Below, in pieces: positions 1 to 11,628 of a stretch of 64,000 bases of DNA. This stretch comes from Pempheris klunzingeri. Lineage: Eukaryota; Chordata; Actinopteri; Acropomatiformes; Pempheridae. The stretch lies in NCBI RefSeq assembly GCF_042242105.1, contig NC_092016.1, positions 4,449,501 to 4,513,500 of the forward strand, read 5' to 3'. Numbering within the stretch: the first letter of the stretch is position 1; every line of letters starts with the position of its first letter. Position numbers and translations under genes: made by a program. The notes beneath the pieces were generated by a model. That model made no database searches. It saw only the letters and a list, made by a program, of their open reading frames with translations, and was not told the DNA's origin.

Positions 1-478
1 TTTTCTAATAAAAGTGGATAGAGACACTGAAAAACTCTCAGCCGAGCCTTAATTTAATCCTCATGTTGATAGCACCATTGATAATTAAGATTAATCCAGA
101 CAAATATATTCAAAGTTAGTGTGCATGCACAATATTACACTCTGCTGTAGATTTATCTCGTGTTTGAATGTGTTTGCAGCTCTCTCCGTCAATCTACCCC
201 TCACGCAGAAACACTTATCTTCTCCAGTTTCCTCATATTTTTCAGGCAGCACTAAAAATATTGTGACAAAAACTGTACTGAACTTCTTCAGTGAAAAACA
301 TTTATTACATTTTTCTGAGGTGTCATTGACCCTCCACACCTGCTCACTGGTTGTTTATGATTTTAACAATTTGGGAATTTACATTCGTTCTACTTTTCCA
401 CATAATTTCAAGTTGCTGGAAAATGCGTGTCAGCTGTGTCAAGTGTCAAATGTGAAATGTGGATGTTGAGCACCTCAC
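1..478 (-). other. calca: calca intron 2 (partial, runs off left edge)
   Basis: This is the intron downstream of the calca signal-peptide exon. It starts at a clear donor (exon end CCAG, intron GTGAGG, read on the minus strand at 473-479). I see no calcitonin or CGRP hormone coding sequence here, so the next exon should lie to the left of position 1. Open frames on both strands are low-complexity and show no family resemblance. Confidence 0.75.
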
Positions 479-564
479 CTGGCAGGGGCGGCTTGTAAGC
501 AGTACATCTGGCAAATGACCAGGGCGTAGGCAACGAGGAAAGCAGAGATCTTCAACATAACCAT
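479..564 (-). CDS. calca: Calcitonin/CGRP precursor, signal-peptide exon (partial gene)
   Basis: This exon encodes the first 28 residues plus two bases of a calcitonin/CGRP-family preprohormone. The peptide begins MVMLKISAFLVAYALVICQM and continues to QAAPA(R), a secretory signal followed by the start of the propeptide. It is very close to known fish CGRP/calcitonin precursors. The ATG is at 564, after an acceptor at 571-572 and a six-base leader, so most of the 5' UTR is in exon 1. The exon ends in phase 2 at a GTGAGG donor. In vertebrates alternative splicing of this gene yields calcitonin (endocrine) or CGRP (neuronal vasodilator), but those exons lie beyond the left edge and the isoforms cannot be judged here. 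A calcb-like paralog is possible; the psma1 neighbourhood favours calca. Confidence 0.93.
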
Positions 565-1010
565 GGTCCCCTACACAGCAAGAAAGAAACCCCCATCAGC
601 TCCATGTGCACAAGCCTGCAGCAAATCACACTCACAAACCGCTAAAACAAGTTCTCATGTTATTTAAAAATTCATCCATTAAACAAAAAAAAAAAGCAGC
701 ATACATCTAGAAAATAAACTTGCTAGTGTCTGATCCTCTTGTGCTGCTGGAGAGAAGTTGCAACAAGAAAAAGGGGCTTCTTGTCACTTCTCAGAGGGGT
801 GAGCTCAGCTCTACCCACATCTCAGCACGCCACTATTTAGCTGTGGTGTCCTGCTGAACATCCTTGCTTTTCCACACAGCATCCCTTCAAAACTGAGCCT
901 CATAACAACCCTCTCCACTCTTCTTCTGCAAAACACTCCGTTCCTCCAAAACGTTCAGCCAAGAGCACAGGACAGGTAGTTCTCTCGTGTCATACGCTGC
1001 AGGTCCCAGA

Positions 1011-1064
1011 GTGTGTGTGTGTGTGTGTGTGTGTATGTGCATGTGTGTGTGTGTGTGTGTGTGT
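1011..1064. repeat. GT/CA microsatellite
   Basis: Interrupted (GT)n dinucleotide repeat inside calca intron 1. Confidence 0.95.
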
Positions 1065-1219
1065 GAGGGTAGGTGAGGGTCCTAGACTGTGCAATGCATG
1101 TAGCTCTTGCTAGCGCTGGCAGAGGAGGGGTGAAAAGAGAAGGTAGGGGGGTGAGAAGGGGGGAGTCCAAGCTTGCCAACTCCCTAAGGGACCAGTGCAT
1201 TAGTGTAATGAGCTGCCAG

Positions 1220-1220
<1 letters not shown>

Positions 1221-1258
<38 letters not shown>

Positions 1259-1294
1259 TCTTTCGCACACACACACACACACATATACACACAC
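1221..1294. repeat. Compound CT then CA microsatellite
   Basis: About 42 bases of (CT)n, a short unique stretch, then (CA)n with TATA interruptions. It lies in calca intron 1. Confidence 0.95.
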
Positions 1295-1660
1295 TCTCAA
1301 ATCTGGTTCCTCCTGTCCATCTCTTCTTTCCTTCCCTTCTTTCACTTGCTGCTCTTCACTTCAGTTTCTTCTCATTTTTGAGTCCCATTCTTGCTCTCTC
1401 CCTTCGTATGTCTCTATCTCAGTCTTTGGCCTTCAAGCAGCAGACTGGACCATCAGAAAAATGGGTGATGGTGTTGCCGGTGACCCCAGTGGCCACACTC
1501 CAATCCCATTACCAACACTATCACGTCACTGCAGCCTAACGCAGTGACTCTGTGTCCATATCCCCTCTGATCCACACGGGCATGCAAACAGCTTATCAGT
1601 TACATTTATAGTCAAACTGCCATTCCAACACATCACCCAGCATTAGAAGTCAACACTTAC

Positions 1661-1770
1661 CTTCAGTGATAATCACCCAGCAAAAAAAAATAAATATATA
1701 TATCTTTGTATCTCTATGCAAAACACAATAAGTTGACTTTCTCTCAACTTGCAGGACAACTCTTGATTCT
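1661..1770 (-). other. calca: calca non-coding exon 1 (predicted)
   Basis: On the minus strand a consensus donor (CTGAAG then GTAAGT) ends a likely exon at 1661. A TATA box at 1797-1804 places the transcription start near 1765-1772. The resulting exon of about 110 bases has no start codon in frame with the coding exon, as expected for the untranslated first exon of CALCA-type genes. The 5' end is estimated from TATA spacing only. Confidence 0.65.
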
Positions 1771-2050
1771 GTTGCATGCAGCGCCAACGCACCAGCCTAT
1801 ATATCCCACCACTTGGATTTGTGCATTGACTGTGTAGGTGTTTAATTATCCGCCGGCAGCCAATCACGCTGCTCTGATGCTATGATGAGCCAATGGGATG
1901 CCTCCTTTCAGTCCTGGCTCTCTAATAAGGGATATGGCTTTGCGCTGACGTCATTCCCCAGTCACTAAGTGCTCCATTCACAAAATCCACCAGTCATTTG
2001 GACCATTTGCTATCCCCAATTTGCATTGATGTCATTAATTAAATAGGCGG
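1771..2050 (-). promoter_or_regulatory. calca: calca promoter: TATA, inverted CCAAT boxes, CRE, octamer
   Basis: Upstream of predicted exon 1, in order on the minus strand: TATA box (1797-1804); two CCAAT motifs on the plus strand, inverted relative to the gene (1860-1864 and 1890-1894); a perfect palindromic CRE TGACGTCA (1946-1953); an octamer ATTTGCAT (2019-2026); and an adjoining CRE-like TGATGTCA (2027-2034). A CRE is a known control element of mammalian CALCA promoters, so cAMP/CREB control here is a reasonable inference. Confidence 0.7.
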
Positions 2051-4904
2051 CAAAGCAAACTGGTGGCTGTAGAGAAGCATCACCAGCAATAAATATTTTA
2101 AGAACCTTCCAAAAATGTTACATTGCTTGCTTTATCTCAAATGCCAAATCGATAAGGCCCCCCCCCCCACCCCAACACCACTGCCACCCTCCCAGCTAAG
2201 CACTTGCAGGCGGGGCCATCTGCTGGGGAGGGATGTATACTACACAGTGACGCACTCCCAGCTCTTCATTCATAACGCTGTTTAGACAGCACCAACTTCA
2301 GCACTACACCCACTGTGCTTAGGCTCAGATTAGACCATCTAACACACTGTTAGCTTATGTAATCGGCTTGTTATTGATATATGATGTGATTCACCACAGA
2401 TAATGAACTCACGGCACTTTACATGTCATGTGCGAGGCCGCACGGGTCAAGTGTGTTCACAATATTTAATGAACTACTTTGGAAATACAAAGCATTGTGC
2501 AATTTTTAACTACTGCGACTTAATTCACTTCATTTTTATCAATATGGTTAACCTGAAACATATTTCTTCTCTCACAGCACTTACTATATGCAATAAAAAC
2601 CTCAGCTAAGTACAAGAAAATCCCCCCCTCACTTCAGTGAAACATCAAACCACGCTGAGTTAATAAAGTGATGCCAGAGTCAGTCCAGTAATGATCACTG
2701 CTGCCCGGGCCCTCTCCCACACACTGAGTAAACGAGTTGTCCTCCTCGGTAAAGACCAATCGATGACAGCCTCCAACAAGAGCCGTTTCTCAAAAGCAAT
2801 TACACAACAGTTGGTGCACCGTCGTTTCAATTCCCTTCCTTTTCATTAGTGTGCAGGGTGGCGTGTGTGTGTGTGTGTGTGTGTATACAGTAGATGTGTG
2901 TGCACATCTCTGCACAGTGGATAAAATGAATGGCTGTACAGTAGGTCTGTGTGTGTTCTGGATTGTATGTCACAGTGAAAGAAGGGGAGGGGTTGCCTCT
3001 CCTTGTCTGTGTCGTAGAGGAACCCCATTAGACAGGATGAGCCTTTTAGTGCTATTGAGCCACGAGGCTCACCCATGTCAGACGCTAAATCACCGCTGAA
3101 TAGACAGCTGCCGGGTCTCAAGCCACAGCTACGAATCTACGTCACTATTCTACCTGCAGATCTACTGTCCTAATCTATCACACAGCGCTGGACAGACTGA
3201 AACTCAGCAGGAGATCACTATCTTCTTTCATGAATTCTAACTTTTTCTGACGGCTTCAGCCTCATGACCGAAACTTTGAGCCCCTTTTTAAGTGCAAAAA
3301 ACTGAAATGAACAGAAATTAAAAATACAATTTATACAAAATGCAAATATACAATACAAAATAGAAAGTGCCAGTGTGTGGTGCAGCAACAATGCACTACA
3401 TAAGTGCCAAACCTTCAGAAGTATTCATATTCATGAGTAAAATATGTAGTAGTATAATAAGTAGCCAAAGTAAATTTTCTATTTCTACAATGTCTTTCAA
3501 GTTCAGTGATACAAGGTGCCGCATAGGTGTGTGAAAAACATAAAGCCAGTAGAATAAAAATGATTTTAAAAAAAGGCTTTAAAGGTTTCCATTTATATAA
3601 CTGGGTTTTTAAGAGCTTTCACTCAGAGCTGTTGGTTTGGTGTGAAACTGTCCAACAAGATAACACTGACTATACCACAGAGTAACCAGTAAAGAGTAAG
3701 ATGTTAAATCTGAAAATTCCAATTGTTGGTGCCGCCCAGTGCTAGTATCAAAAAAGGTAATGCTCTGAGGACACTGAGATCATTTCACCAGGATGTTTAA
3801 AAAAATTTTAATTTGCTATCACTGCATAAATATATAAGCAATGGCTTTAATAAATCTACTAACAGTGTCTTTATCTTAGTTGTCATTGATTTTGATGATA
3901 TAAAACTTAACAAACTTGGTTTATATTCTGCACAACATATACAACACCTTCTACCCTTGGACCTCAGTTTGGATAAGGAAAAACTCCCCCAAATAAAAAC
4001 CCTCTACTAAAACCAAGTCTGCAGACACTCACAGGTGCCAGTTTATTAGGCACACCCAGCTAAAACCACCACACTTTAATTCAGTAACAGGCCTGCGATG
4101 AATCCTCCCTTCACAAAGGGTTTCTGTTGAAACTGTTGATTCGAACTGCGTGGTCATTTTGAAGGATGCAGGTGTTTCTCTTATTTTGTCCACCCTGTTT
4201 ATATCAACGAGGGTAGGTAAAAATAAAGTTGTTTTCCTTGGTGCCTTTTCTTGGTTTTCAGCCGACAGTATGTGTGTTACATGAGCACACACCCGTCTCT
4301 GTGTGCGGCTCTGGGTCTATATATTGTATTCCTGCGTGTGGGTGAGTGTGTCTGCGCTGTACATACATGCTTACGTATATGTGCTCATATTTTCAGCGTG
4401 GGCATTCCTTTTGGGTCATCTGCGTCACAGTGCACCCTAGGGAGCTGCACAGGCCGTCCTGACTCCTTCAGAGTTTTCCTGAAAAAACTTTTGAGCGTTG
4501 AGTCGATATGATAACCTTTGAAACCGGGCCTCCCCCGGCTGCGATTAACTCACTCGCTCTAGTGTGAGTTATTACTGGGGACGCAACGACTGCTGCTATG
4601 TCTGCAGCTGCTGCTGTTCTGCTGCTATTGAATGTGAACAAACGTTATGCTATATGTCATCTTAATGGCTCAGCTCTAAAGGTACATTAGTTATGTTGCA
4701 AACACTGGACATGTAAGACTGCTGCTGTAAGCATCAACGTGATGACTGAGCTCATCAAAGAGGTGATGTATAGGTATGTTTATTGCCATGCACACACACA
4801 ATGGCATCAGTGCACAAGCTCAAATGCTCTGCCATATGTCACGGGGACTGTTCAGGATGTCATGTGTGTCGATAAAATTCAATACCTGCAAAACACACAC
4901 ATGT
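2051..4904. other. Intergenic, no gene seen
   Basis: Between the calca promoter and the first recognisable repeat. It holds a C-run near 2160-2172 and a GT microsatellite at about 2862-2884. Short open frames show no protein-family resemblance or coding bias. I saw no exon flanked by splice sites with a recognisable product. CYP2R1 and PDE3B, which lie between CALCA and PSMA1 in human, were not recognised here. Confidence 0.6.
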
Positions 4905-5035
4905 AGGCCGTGGTGGAAGGTTTCCTCTGATGTTTTTACTCCAGTAAAGTAGTAATACCACACTGAAGAAATACTCCGTTACAAGTAATTTTCGCATAAG
5001 TATACCAAAATTAAAAGTATTCAAATGTATATAAT
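4905..5035. repeat. Fragment of a teleost dispersed repeat (AAGTACTC-type, hAT-like)
   Basis: Contains TAATACCACACTGAAG and AAATACTCCGTTACAAGTAA. These closely match words in the copies at 17155 and 53690 in this window. The family is common in fish genomes and resembles non-autonomous hAT elements. Boundaries are approximate and both termini are degraded. Confidence 0.6.
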
Positions 5036-5149
5036 ATTATTGGATTGCATTAATGTCCTCTATTATATTCTCTATTTATCTATTATCTATTTAGCTGTAC
5101 ATTTTATTTTATTGTCTTATTATTTTTTTAGTTATATATACCTTATTTA

Positions 5150-5296
5150 TATTACTTACTTGATACTGTTAGCAGTGTCACCGGGAACCAGAGACACAAG
5201 AATTTCACTGCCAGTGATTGCTTCATGTAGCTGCTGAGCATGTGACAATAAAGTCTCTTGAATCTTGAATCTTGAATCTTTGAATCTTGAATCTAA
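5150..5296 (+). mobile_element. LINE/SINE-type 3' tail ending in (TTGAATC)n
   Basis: Ends with GTGACAATAAAG followed by tandem TTGAATC units (about 5257-5294). A short 3' end plus a small tandem tail is the usual footprint of a 5'-truncated fish non-LTR retrotransposon or a SINE that uses its tail. No reverse transcriptase coding remains. The left boundary is uncertain. Confidence 0.65.
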
Positions 5297-5339
5297 TGTT
5301 GCAGCTGATAAAGGTGGAGCTATTTTAATCTGAGATGGA

Positions 5340-5460
5340 AGGAAAAACTCCTCTTTTGGCTCCAAAATCAAAGATGGCAATTTTGAAAATGCCAAAATCG
5401 AGCCTTGAGAACACGGTGGATGTGACCATTTATCATATACAGTCTATGGTTGCAGTAAAT
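5340..5460. repeat. Dispersed repeat fragment
   Basis: Contains TGACCATTTATCATATACAG followed by TCTATGG, close to a word (ATTTATATACAGTCTATGG-like) that recurs in many fish interspersed repeats. It is non-coding and the class was not determined. Confidence 0.4.
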
Positions 5461-7279
5461 CACTGTTTCTGGTCACAGTATATTATATTACACATTTGCA
5501 CCTGCAAACACCAACCAAGGGAACTTTGAAAACCTTCATGTTTTCTTTTGACATCCTATTAATTTGCTTCCATTTATGTCCATTTAGCAGTTTCCAGTTT
5601 ATTCTAATAATTGTTAGAGTCTTTAAGTGGTCATCCAGTATTTCACAAAACACCAAACATCCCATCTGCTTTGTGTGTTCTGCTTTCCAATCTTGTTAAC
5701 CATCTCACGGCCCTCAGATTTATCTTACGACACCCTGGAGGGGTCTAACCCCCAGGATGGGAGCCACTGCCCTGGCCGAACTCCTTCTCCATGCTCTACT
5801 TGGGCTCCAGAACACAGCAACATGGTGGTGGCCGTATAAACATTAGTCAGTGGCTTCAAAATGAGCGGCCAAACAACGAGTGACTCGCACTGCCTTAACG
5901 ATGACCTACAGTAGGCTCAGTGCTCCTTCATGACATGAAGCCACAATGCATGCAGTGTTTGTACAGGGCGCACAGTATCTCTCAGCTCACAGCTGTTGCC
6001 ATTGCTCTCTCCACCTACGCAAAACAATTAGGGTGAAGTTAGCTGGACATTGGATATTGGATCCTCAGAGGATATTTGTTGTTTCGCTTTCAATAACCTG
6101 TAAAGCCAACGATTAAAAACAGACTGATGAGTGCGTTCGTGATTTTTAGAAAAGGAAAAGCAATTTACGGCTACGGGTTTCAATACTCGACACCAACAGA
6201 TAAATGAAGACAGTCCTTTGAGGCTTGATGAAGGGCATTCTGGGAAATGCAGGAAGTTGTCAATGGACACGGATGATTGACTTTCAGACTGTTGAAGATG
6301 CGATTATTCTACATGACACAAAGCTTGTGAATCACTGTTTACTGAAAACCCTCTGACATTGTTCCTATAAAAAGCCAATTCATATGAAATAAACACTTCA
6401 GAATTAAAACATACAATAATGTGTTTTATATTCACCATGTTATTTCTTCTTTTTCTTCTTTTTTACAGACAGTGCTTTGTCAGTTGCACTGTTTCATGCT
6501 GAAAAGCATTAGTTATATCCATCAGGCCAGAGACCATTTGAATGTGAGGAATATAAAATATTTTTTGTTTGTAATATTTTTTGTTTTAAGTGCAATAGGC
6601 AGTTTGATCTTTTACATGCCTTGTTACCCAGAGCAGATTATGCTATAGTGGAGGAAACTAACAGGTAATGTGTGGAAAACATTGTTGATTCAACTGTTTG
6701 CTGCCTTTTAAAAATACAACTGCCTGCAATAGCATTACCACATATATTAGCTTGTCACTCAAGTGAGACACTGGTGAATGCAAACAGGTCAGTTTTACAA
6801 AGTAAAGTTTAGGATTAGGATATGTGGGCTGCATTCAAATGAATTAAAAAAAATATATATATATTTTCTTTATCATTCAACCGTTGTTAAAAAAAGGGAA
6901 AATCAAAGAAAACAGCTGCAACTAATGAGTGACATGAATGATAATGACCTCTGTAAGAGTATGGTTTAGATCAGGTTATGATGGTTAGGTCTGGCTTTTC
7001 TAGTTTCCATTACGGATCAATCAGACTATTATTTGTGATTAATAAGTTGGTCTAAGTGTCAAACGCAAAAGTCAACAAAAGCCTGATGATGTTTTTACTT
7101 TAAAATGGCTAATCAAAGTATTTTTGATATATTAGATTAATATATCTATTAATCGGCGGATCATTTCAGCTCTAGCCGTATCACACGTCACTCTAAAATG
7201 AAACAAGACCACTGACATATTGGTAACTTACTAGGTGAAGGACAAGAACCAGTGAAATTAAGATCCCATCTCGCCAGCT
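5461..7279. other. Intergenic, no gene seen
   Basis: AT-rich, non-coding by appearance. The stretch at 5700-5770 contains CTAACCCCCAGGATGGGAGC, resembling a dispersed fish repeat. Nothing else could be supported. Confidence 0.5.
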
Positions 7280-7720
7280 GTGAATGTAACCAGTGTTATA
7301 ATGCAATACTTTTCCATGTACAGAAACCATAAATCAGCTTTGGGAGGACAGTGGGTGTTGATAGGGTCAGAGCAGGGCGATATGATCTATGAATGTCACT
7401 GCTCACTGTTGGGCACCTCCCAGTCAGTTAAGGCCTGGCCCATCCAGATAAATCACTTCCTGAAGAGAAAGGAAGGCGAAACAGCACTTAAGTCATTATC
7501 CAACTGCAGCCCCCTGTAATGGCTCTCAATCTCGGAATCTAATCAGTGGCTTGCCACCACAAAAGAGGCTCGCCACCTGATTAAACACAAGTACAAGCGG
7601 TGGAACTGGTGTCGCTTGGTGGTTTTACATCACGGAGAAGAGGGACTGTGTTTGAACACCTGGGATGGAGCGTTCACCAGAGTTAGCGGGAACAGTCGGA
7701 GTGGAAGATATGTGGCTTCC
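7280..7720. promoter_or_regulatory. Candidate regulatory (conserved-looking) non-coding block
   Basis: Repeat-free, balanced base composition, no coherent reading frame. The text is dense in short motif-like words, such as CCAGATAAATCACTTCC near 7443-7459. It stands out from the AT-rich flanks. The call rests on appearance only; no alignment was possible. Confidence 0.25.
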
Positions 7721-8674
7721 AACCGGTGTTACGCTCTTGAACATGCTGTTCTATCTGTTGGCTGAGTAGAAGGTCACGCTAACATTTGGGGGGGACACGT
7801 CGTCAGTTAAGGAAGCATGTAAAATGTCAAGGAGCACGCAGGGCGCTCCAATTTTCCAGGCGTTTGCCGTTGTTCATCCTCAGACATTAGGGAGATTACA
7901 TTCAGTCGCTGAAACCTCAAAGCATCAATCAGGGGCCTTCGATATCACAGCGCGGGGAGGTGGGGGGGGGGGGTGTTGGCCTCCACGCTAGGCTTGCTTG
8001 TATCTACTCACCATTCATTCAAGAAAAAGGAGCAAAGGAGAAAAAAGAGACCTCTCAGCAATCTATAGCTAGACACTTACAAATGCTGTGGACGGGCAGA
8101 GCAACACGAAGGAGTTTGAGTTTCGGAAAAAGTGCCTGCTGGGAGTCGTATTTATCACGATTACGCAAGAATGAATGAGGTGACCCGACTAGCAGAAATA
8201 TGGCGGAATTGGATTTGAGTTGTGCAGCGATTATGCTTGCCAGCTCGACCATACAAAACATTATGAGAATCATCAAGCCATTTATTTGATCCACTCACAT
8301 TTTCTTCTAAAAGGAAAGACCTCTCAGTCCCAGACGCCGATGCAAACACAGCTGGGACCTCACAGGCTGAAGCCAATGAGACACAAATCAAACTTTGGAT
8401 TTCTCCACATGCTGAAGTGATGTGGCGTGGAGCTCCAGTAAGAGGGATATTCTGCTTTTAAAGACTTAGGAGGGAGGGTGGTGTCTTTTTTTAGCCTTTC
8501 TAAAACAACACATGAGGAGTGAGGAGGGAGTTTGTCCGCAGTAACATAAGCTGCGATTGTTAGTTTGTACAGCAGTAACCGAGTCCACACACACAGAGTA
8601 CATCAGTCATTAAAAGACCACTTTGTAACTTTGGAAACAAGGTAAAACTAAACATGTCATGGTTGTGTTTTTCC
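7721..8674. other. Intergenic, no gene seen
   Basis: Holds a G-run near 7961-7973. Overlapping short open frames on both strands at 8055-8590 show no recognisable domain. Confidence 0.5.
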
Positions 8675-9050
8675 TACTTTTGTGTTCTGTTTTTGTGTTG
8701 CAGTGCTGGAGTGTTGCAGGGGCGGAGCCGACCTCCTCAGGGGCAGCAGGACACACCTGATCCTAATCATCCCCATTAAGACTCCCCTTTTTAAGATGGC
8801 CTGCCTTCGACTCCTTTGTCAGACTGTTCCCATGTTTCTTGTGAATGCTACCGATCGGTCTCCGGCTTCCTGCCACGCTTCACCTGCCCTAGCTGTTTTT
8901 CCCCTCGTAGTGATTTTTGGTTTTTTACTTGCCAGTGCTTCATTTTCCCCATTGTGGTGATTTTGTTGGTTTATTCTTCTCTCACTTTTGTTAATAAACC
9001 TTCTTTGTAACCCTGCACTTGGGTCCACACCTACCTCGTGTCCTTAACAA
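8675..9050 (+). mobile_element. Retrotransposon-like dispersed repeat
   Basis: A GC-richer block running from GGGGCGGAGCCGACCTCC to a 3' end with TTAATAAACCTTCTTTG, then CCTGCACTTGGGTCCACACC. The AATAAA-bearing end plus CACTTGGGTCC is familiar from a widespread fish retroelement. Frames inside it are not functional coding sequence. Boundaries are approximate and the family is not named. Confidence 0.5.
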
Positions 9051-10469
9051 AACAATTATTTTCATTACCTGTTAATCTGCTGCTTATTTTCTCAATAGTC
9101 CTTAAATTTATTGAAAGTAAAGTTTGTATTAAGTCTGAGGTTAAGTCAACAAACCAAAAGCCTTTCAGTTTCCGCACATAAGATAAAGACATAAATGAAG
9201 AAATTGATTGATTTACTATCAATAGATTGCCGTTCATGCGTGTAGCTATCAAGTGTATGTTTAAAATGCCTTTTACATGGTTTTGAGGTTAAAATGAGTT
9301 CGCTGGAAACATTAAAAATTCACAGATACAATGTTTTTGTACTCCTGGTGCTAACATTAGCCTAACTAGCTAGTCACATTTCCGAACAGTTGTAGTTTCT
9401 GACGGCTGAATCGACCGTCGCTGGCCGAAAATTAGAAGACTGCTTTTGTTTCCTCTGGCTGAAATCTGCAGTTCTACAAATTAGTACGATTTTCAGTGAC
9501 AAATCTCTTATCGTTGTCATTTTAAACTGTCTGACATGTAAAACAACAGAAGCTGAGCAAGGCTGAATTTAGCAAATAGTCAATATAATTACACAACAGA
9601 ATGATCAGGCCCTCTAATATAACTAATATTTCACGACATCTTCCAAGAATAAAACAAACTGGATCACCTACACAAACATAGCTCGACTGTCTTTTTAAGA
9701 TACCAATGCTGCTTGAGATTTTGTGCATTGCAACCATTATTTTTGCTTGAATAACTCTGATGCACCTTGAGAAACCGCGGAGTGACTCAGTCTGGTGCCC
9801 TGTCAAAAGCTGGGCAGGGGCAAGCAGCTCCTCTGAAGTATCTTAAGGAAACTTGGCTCTCATCTTTGGAGTCATTTCAGATTCAATCACACTTGATCAA
9901 CTTGGAGCGCGTCCCGTGGTATTTATAGAAAGTTAACCGTTCTGCGGTTATAAAGCCTGGCAGAGGCCCAAGAATCTGCCATCATTTCTGCCTCTGCAGC
10001 AAAGCTGAGAGTTGGAAATTTCTGGCTCTCAGCGTGACTCCAAAATGCTCAAGTTACAATGAAACAGAGAAGAAAAATCTTTATTAACGTTATTGTTTTA
10101 CCAAAAGCTGCCATTTTCGATGGAGGCTTTTTAATACAAAGGTTTCAATAAACATTCTTTTTCTGTACCCCATTTCTTTTTTCTTCTGTCAGAGTGCACT
10201 TAGTCCTTTCTTGCACCATCTTTAGTGTCTTCAGGGTTTTTCACTGAGGTTTTTTTACTTTCATTAGCTCTTTCTTCTTTCTTTGTCATTGTTCTTGTAC
10301 ACTATGCTGCTTTATAAAAAGTTTGCAGTGTGTCTCACCAGAGAGTACTCATCATCTTTCGGAGAGCTTGTTCTCCCTTTCAGAGGAAAATATCTCAAAT
10401 TGTGGACCATCAAATTCCTGACCCATGAACCTCTTCTTCCCCTTGTTATGTCACCCTCGTTGACGTAAT
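9051..10469. other. Intergenic, no gene seen
   Basis: AT-rich sequence without recognisable exon, RNA gene or element. An open frame of 94 codons on the minus strand (9522-9806) has no family signature. Confidence 0.5.
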
Positions 10470-10810
10470 AGAGTCTACCAGTTAATGGTTTGGCCGGCAT
10501 GGCAATGAAATTAATATGGTGTGTTCAACCATTGCATTTTTTTCCTCCGCCACCAGAAATGGGACAGTTTTTCCAATCAGTCAAATGCAGTTAAAAGCGC
10601 CCTTCACTCGTAAAAGCTATTATTGTGACATGATGGATCCTGAAGCACAAGAGGCCATTAAGGGGGTTTAATGAATAGATTAGCCAGAGCAGCCAGGTGT
10701 CTCCAGAACAACACTTGATCACACACCCACCTAAACGTTGCCACCAAAGTGTCTCCTGCCCATTAAGTGCCAAATCACAGACGCTCTAAGTCGTGCCATA
10801 GCTCTTCATT
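10470..10810. promoter_or_regulatory. Candidate regulatory non-coding block
   Basis: Repeat-free stretch with motif-rich text, for example ATGAAATTAATATGG near 10505 and GGCCATTAAGGGGGTTTAAT near 10651. It lies in the middle of the calca-psma1 gene desert. Conservation is a guess from texture. Confidence 0.25.
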
Positions 10811-11589
10811 TCATCAGCGGATGGGGGTTTTTTTTAAATAAAAACCTGACATGCTTCTCACTTCTCAGAGGGAAAGAACAGTTTTTGGCTTTAAAACATT
10901 AGCAAAACATTGTTTCCTATAGTGAAATGATTCCCTTAAGCCTTCCAAATGTGTATTTCATTGGATATTCCAAGAGTCAAACAGCATAAATATCAAATTG
11001 AGCTAACCTTTTGCTATGAACCAGTATTCCTGTGTGTACAGACTGTTTGCTCGACTTCTTCCTCTCAGTAAGTATTGATTGACAGGCCTCCTCTGTCCTC
11101 ATTTGCTGTCATGCTTGCTGTGCTGTAACCAAAGATACGTAGTTACACAATGTCAGGATAAAACCAGTCGTCGAAGCTGATGACATGATCGCATAGCAAT
11201 GGCTCTCACAAATCAGACAGCGGGTATTTATATCAGCCTGTAATCATTTCAATCAGTCACACATGCCGACACTGAATCCACGAGATTTCATGTCAATCCT
11301 ACATTAAGCACATAAAGGTCGTATCACATGAAATTTAAAGCAGGGGGATATTTCAGTTAGTTTTGACAAAACTATTCGCTGTCTGCTTGTCTTTAGTTGT
11401 CTGTTAAAGAAATGCATTGAGCTGCACAGGCTCCAGTTTCCACTTGAGCAATTCTCTCATATTTTGTATCTTGAGTAACTGTCTCGTCTGCTCTTTTTAC
11501 TTATTTCTTATGCCAGTGTCATATTGTTAATGTTGTTTTGACTAATATAAAATGAAATCCATTTAACGCAAGGGCATTATTTGTAAAAA

Positions 11590-11628
<39 letters not shown>

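Larger units (their letters stand above)
580..1660 (-). other. calca: calca intron 1 with microsatellites
   Basis: This intron lies between non-coding exon 1 and the signal-peptide exon. It holds a GT-rich tract (1011-1064), a CT tract (1221-1262) and a CA tract (about 1266-1294). These tracts create repetitive open frames on both strands that are not genes. No other feature was seen. Confidence 0.7.

Noticed and set aside
955..1381. Open frames on both strands with RERERE or SLSLSL runs
   Set aside because: Produced entirely by the CT and CA microsatellites of calca intron 1.
8816..9028. Overlapping frames on both strands
   Set aside because: They lie inside a retrotransposon-like repeat with an AATAAA-bearing 3' end.
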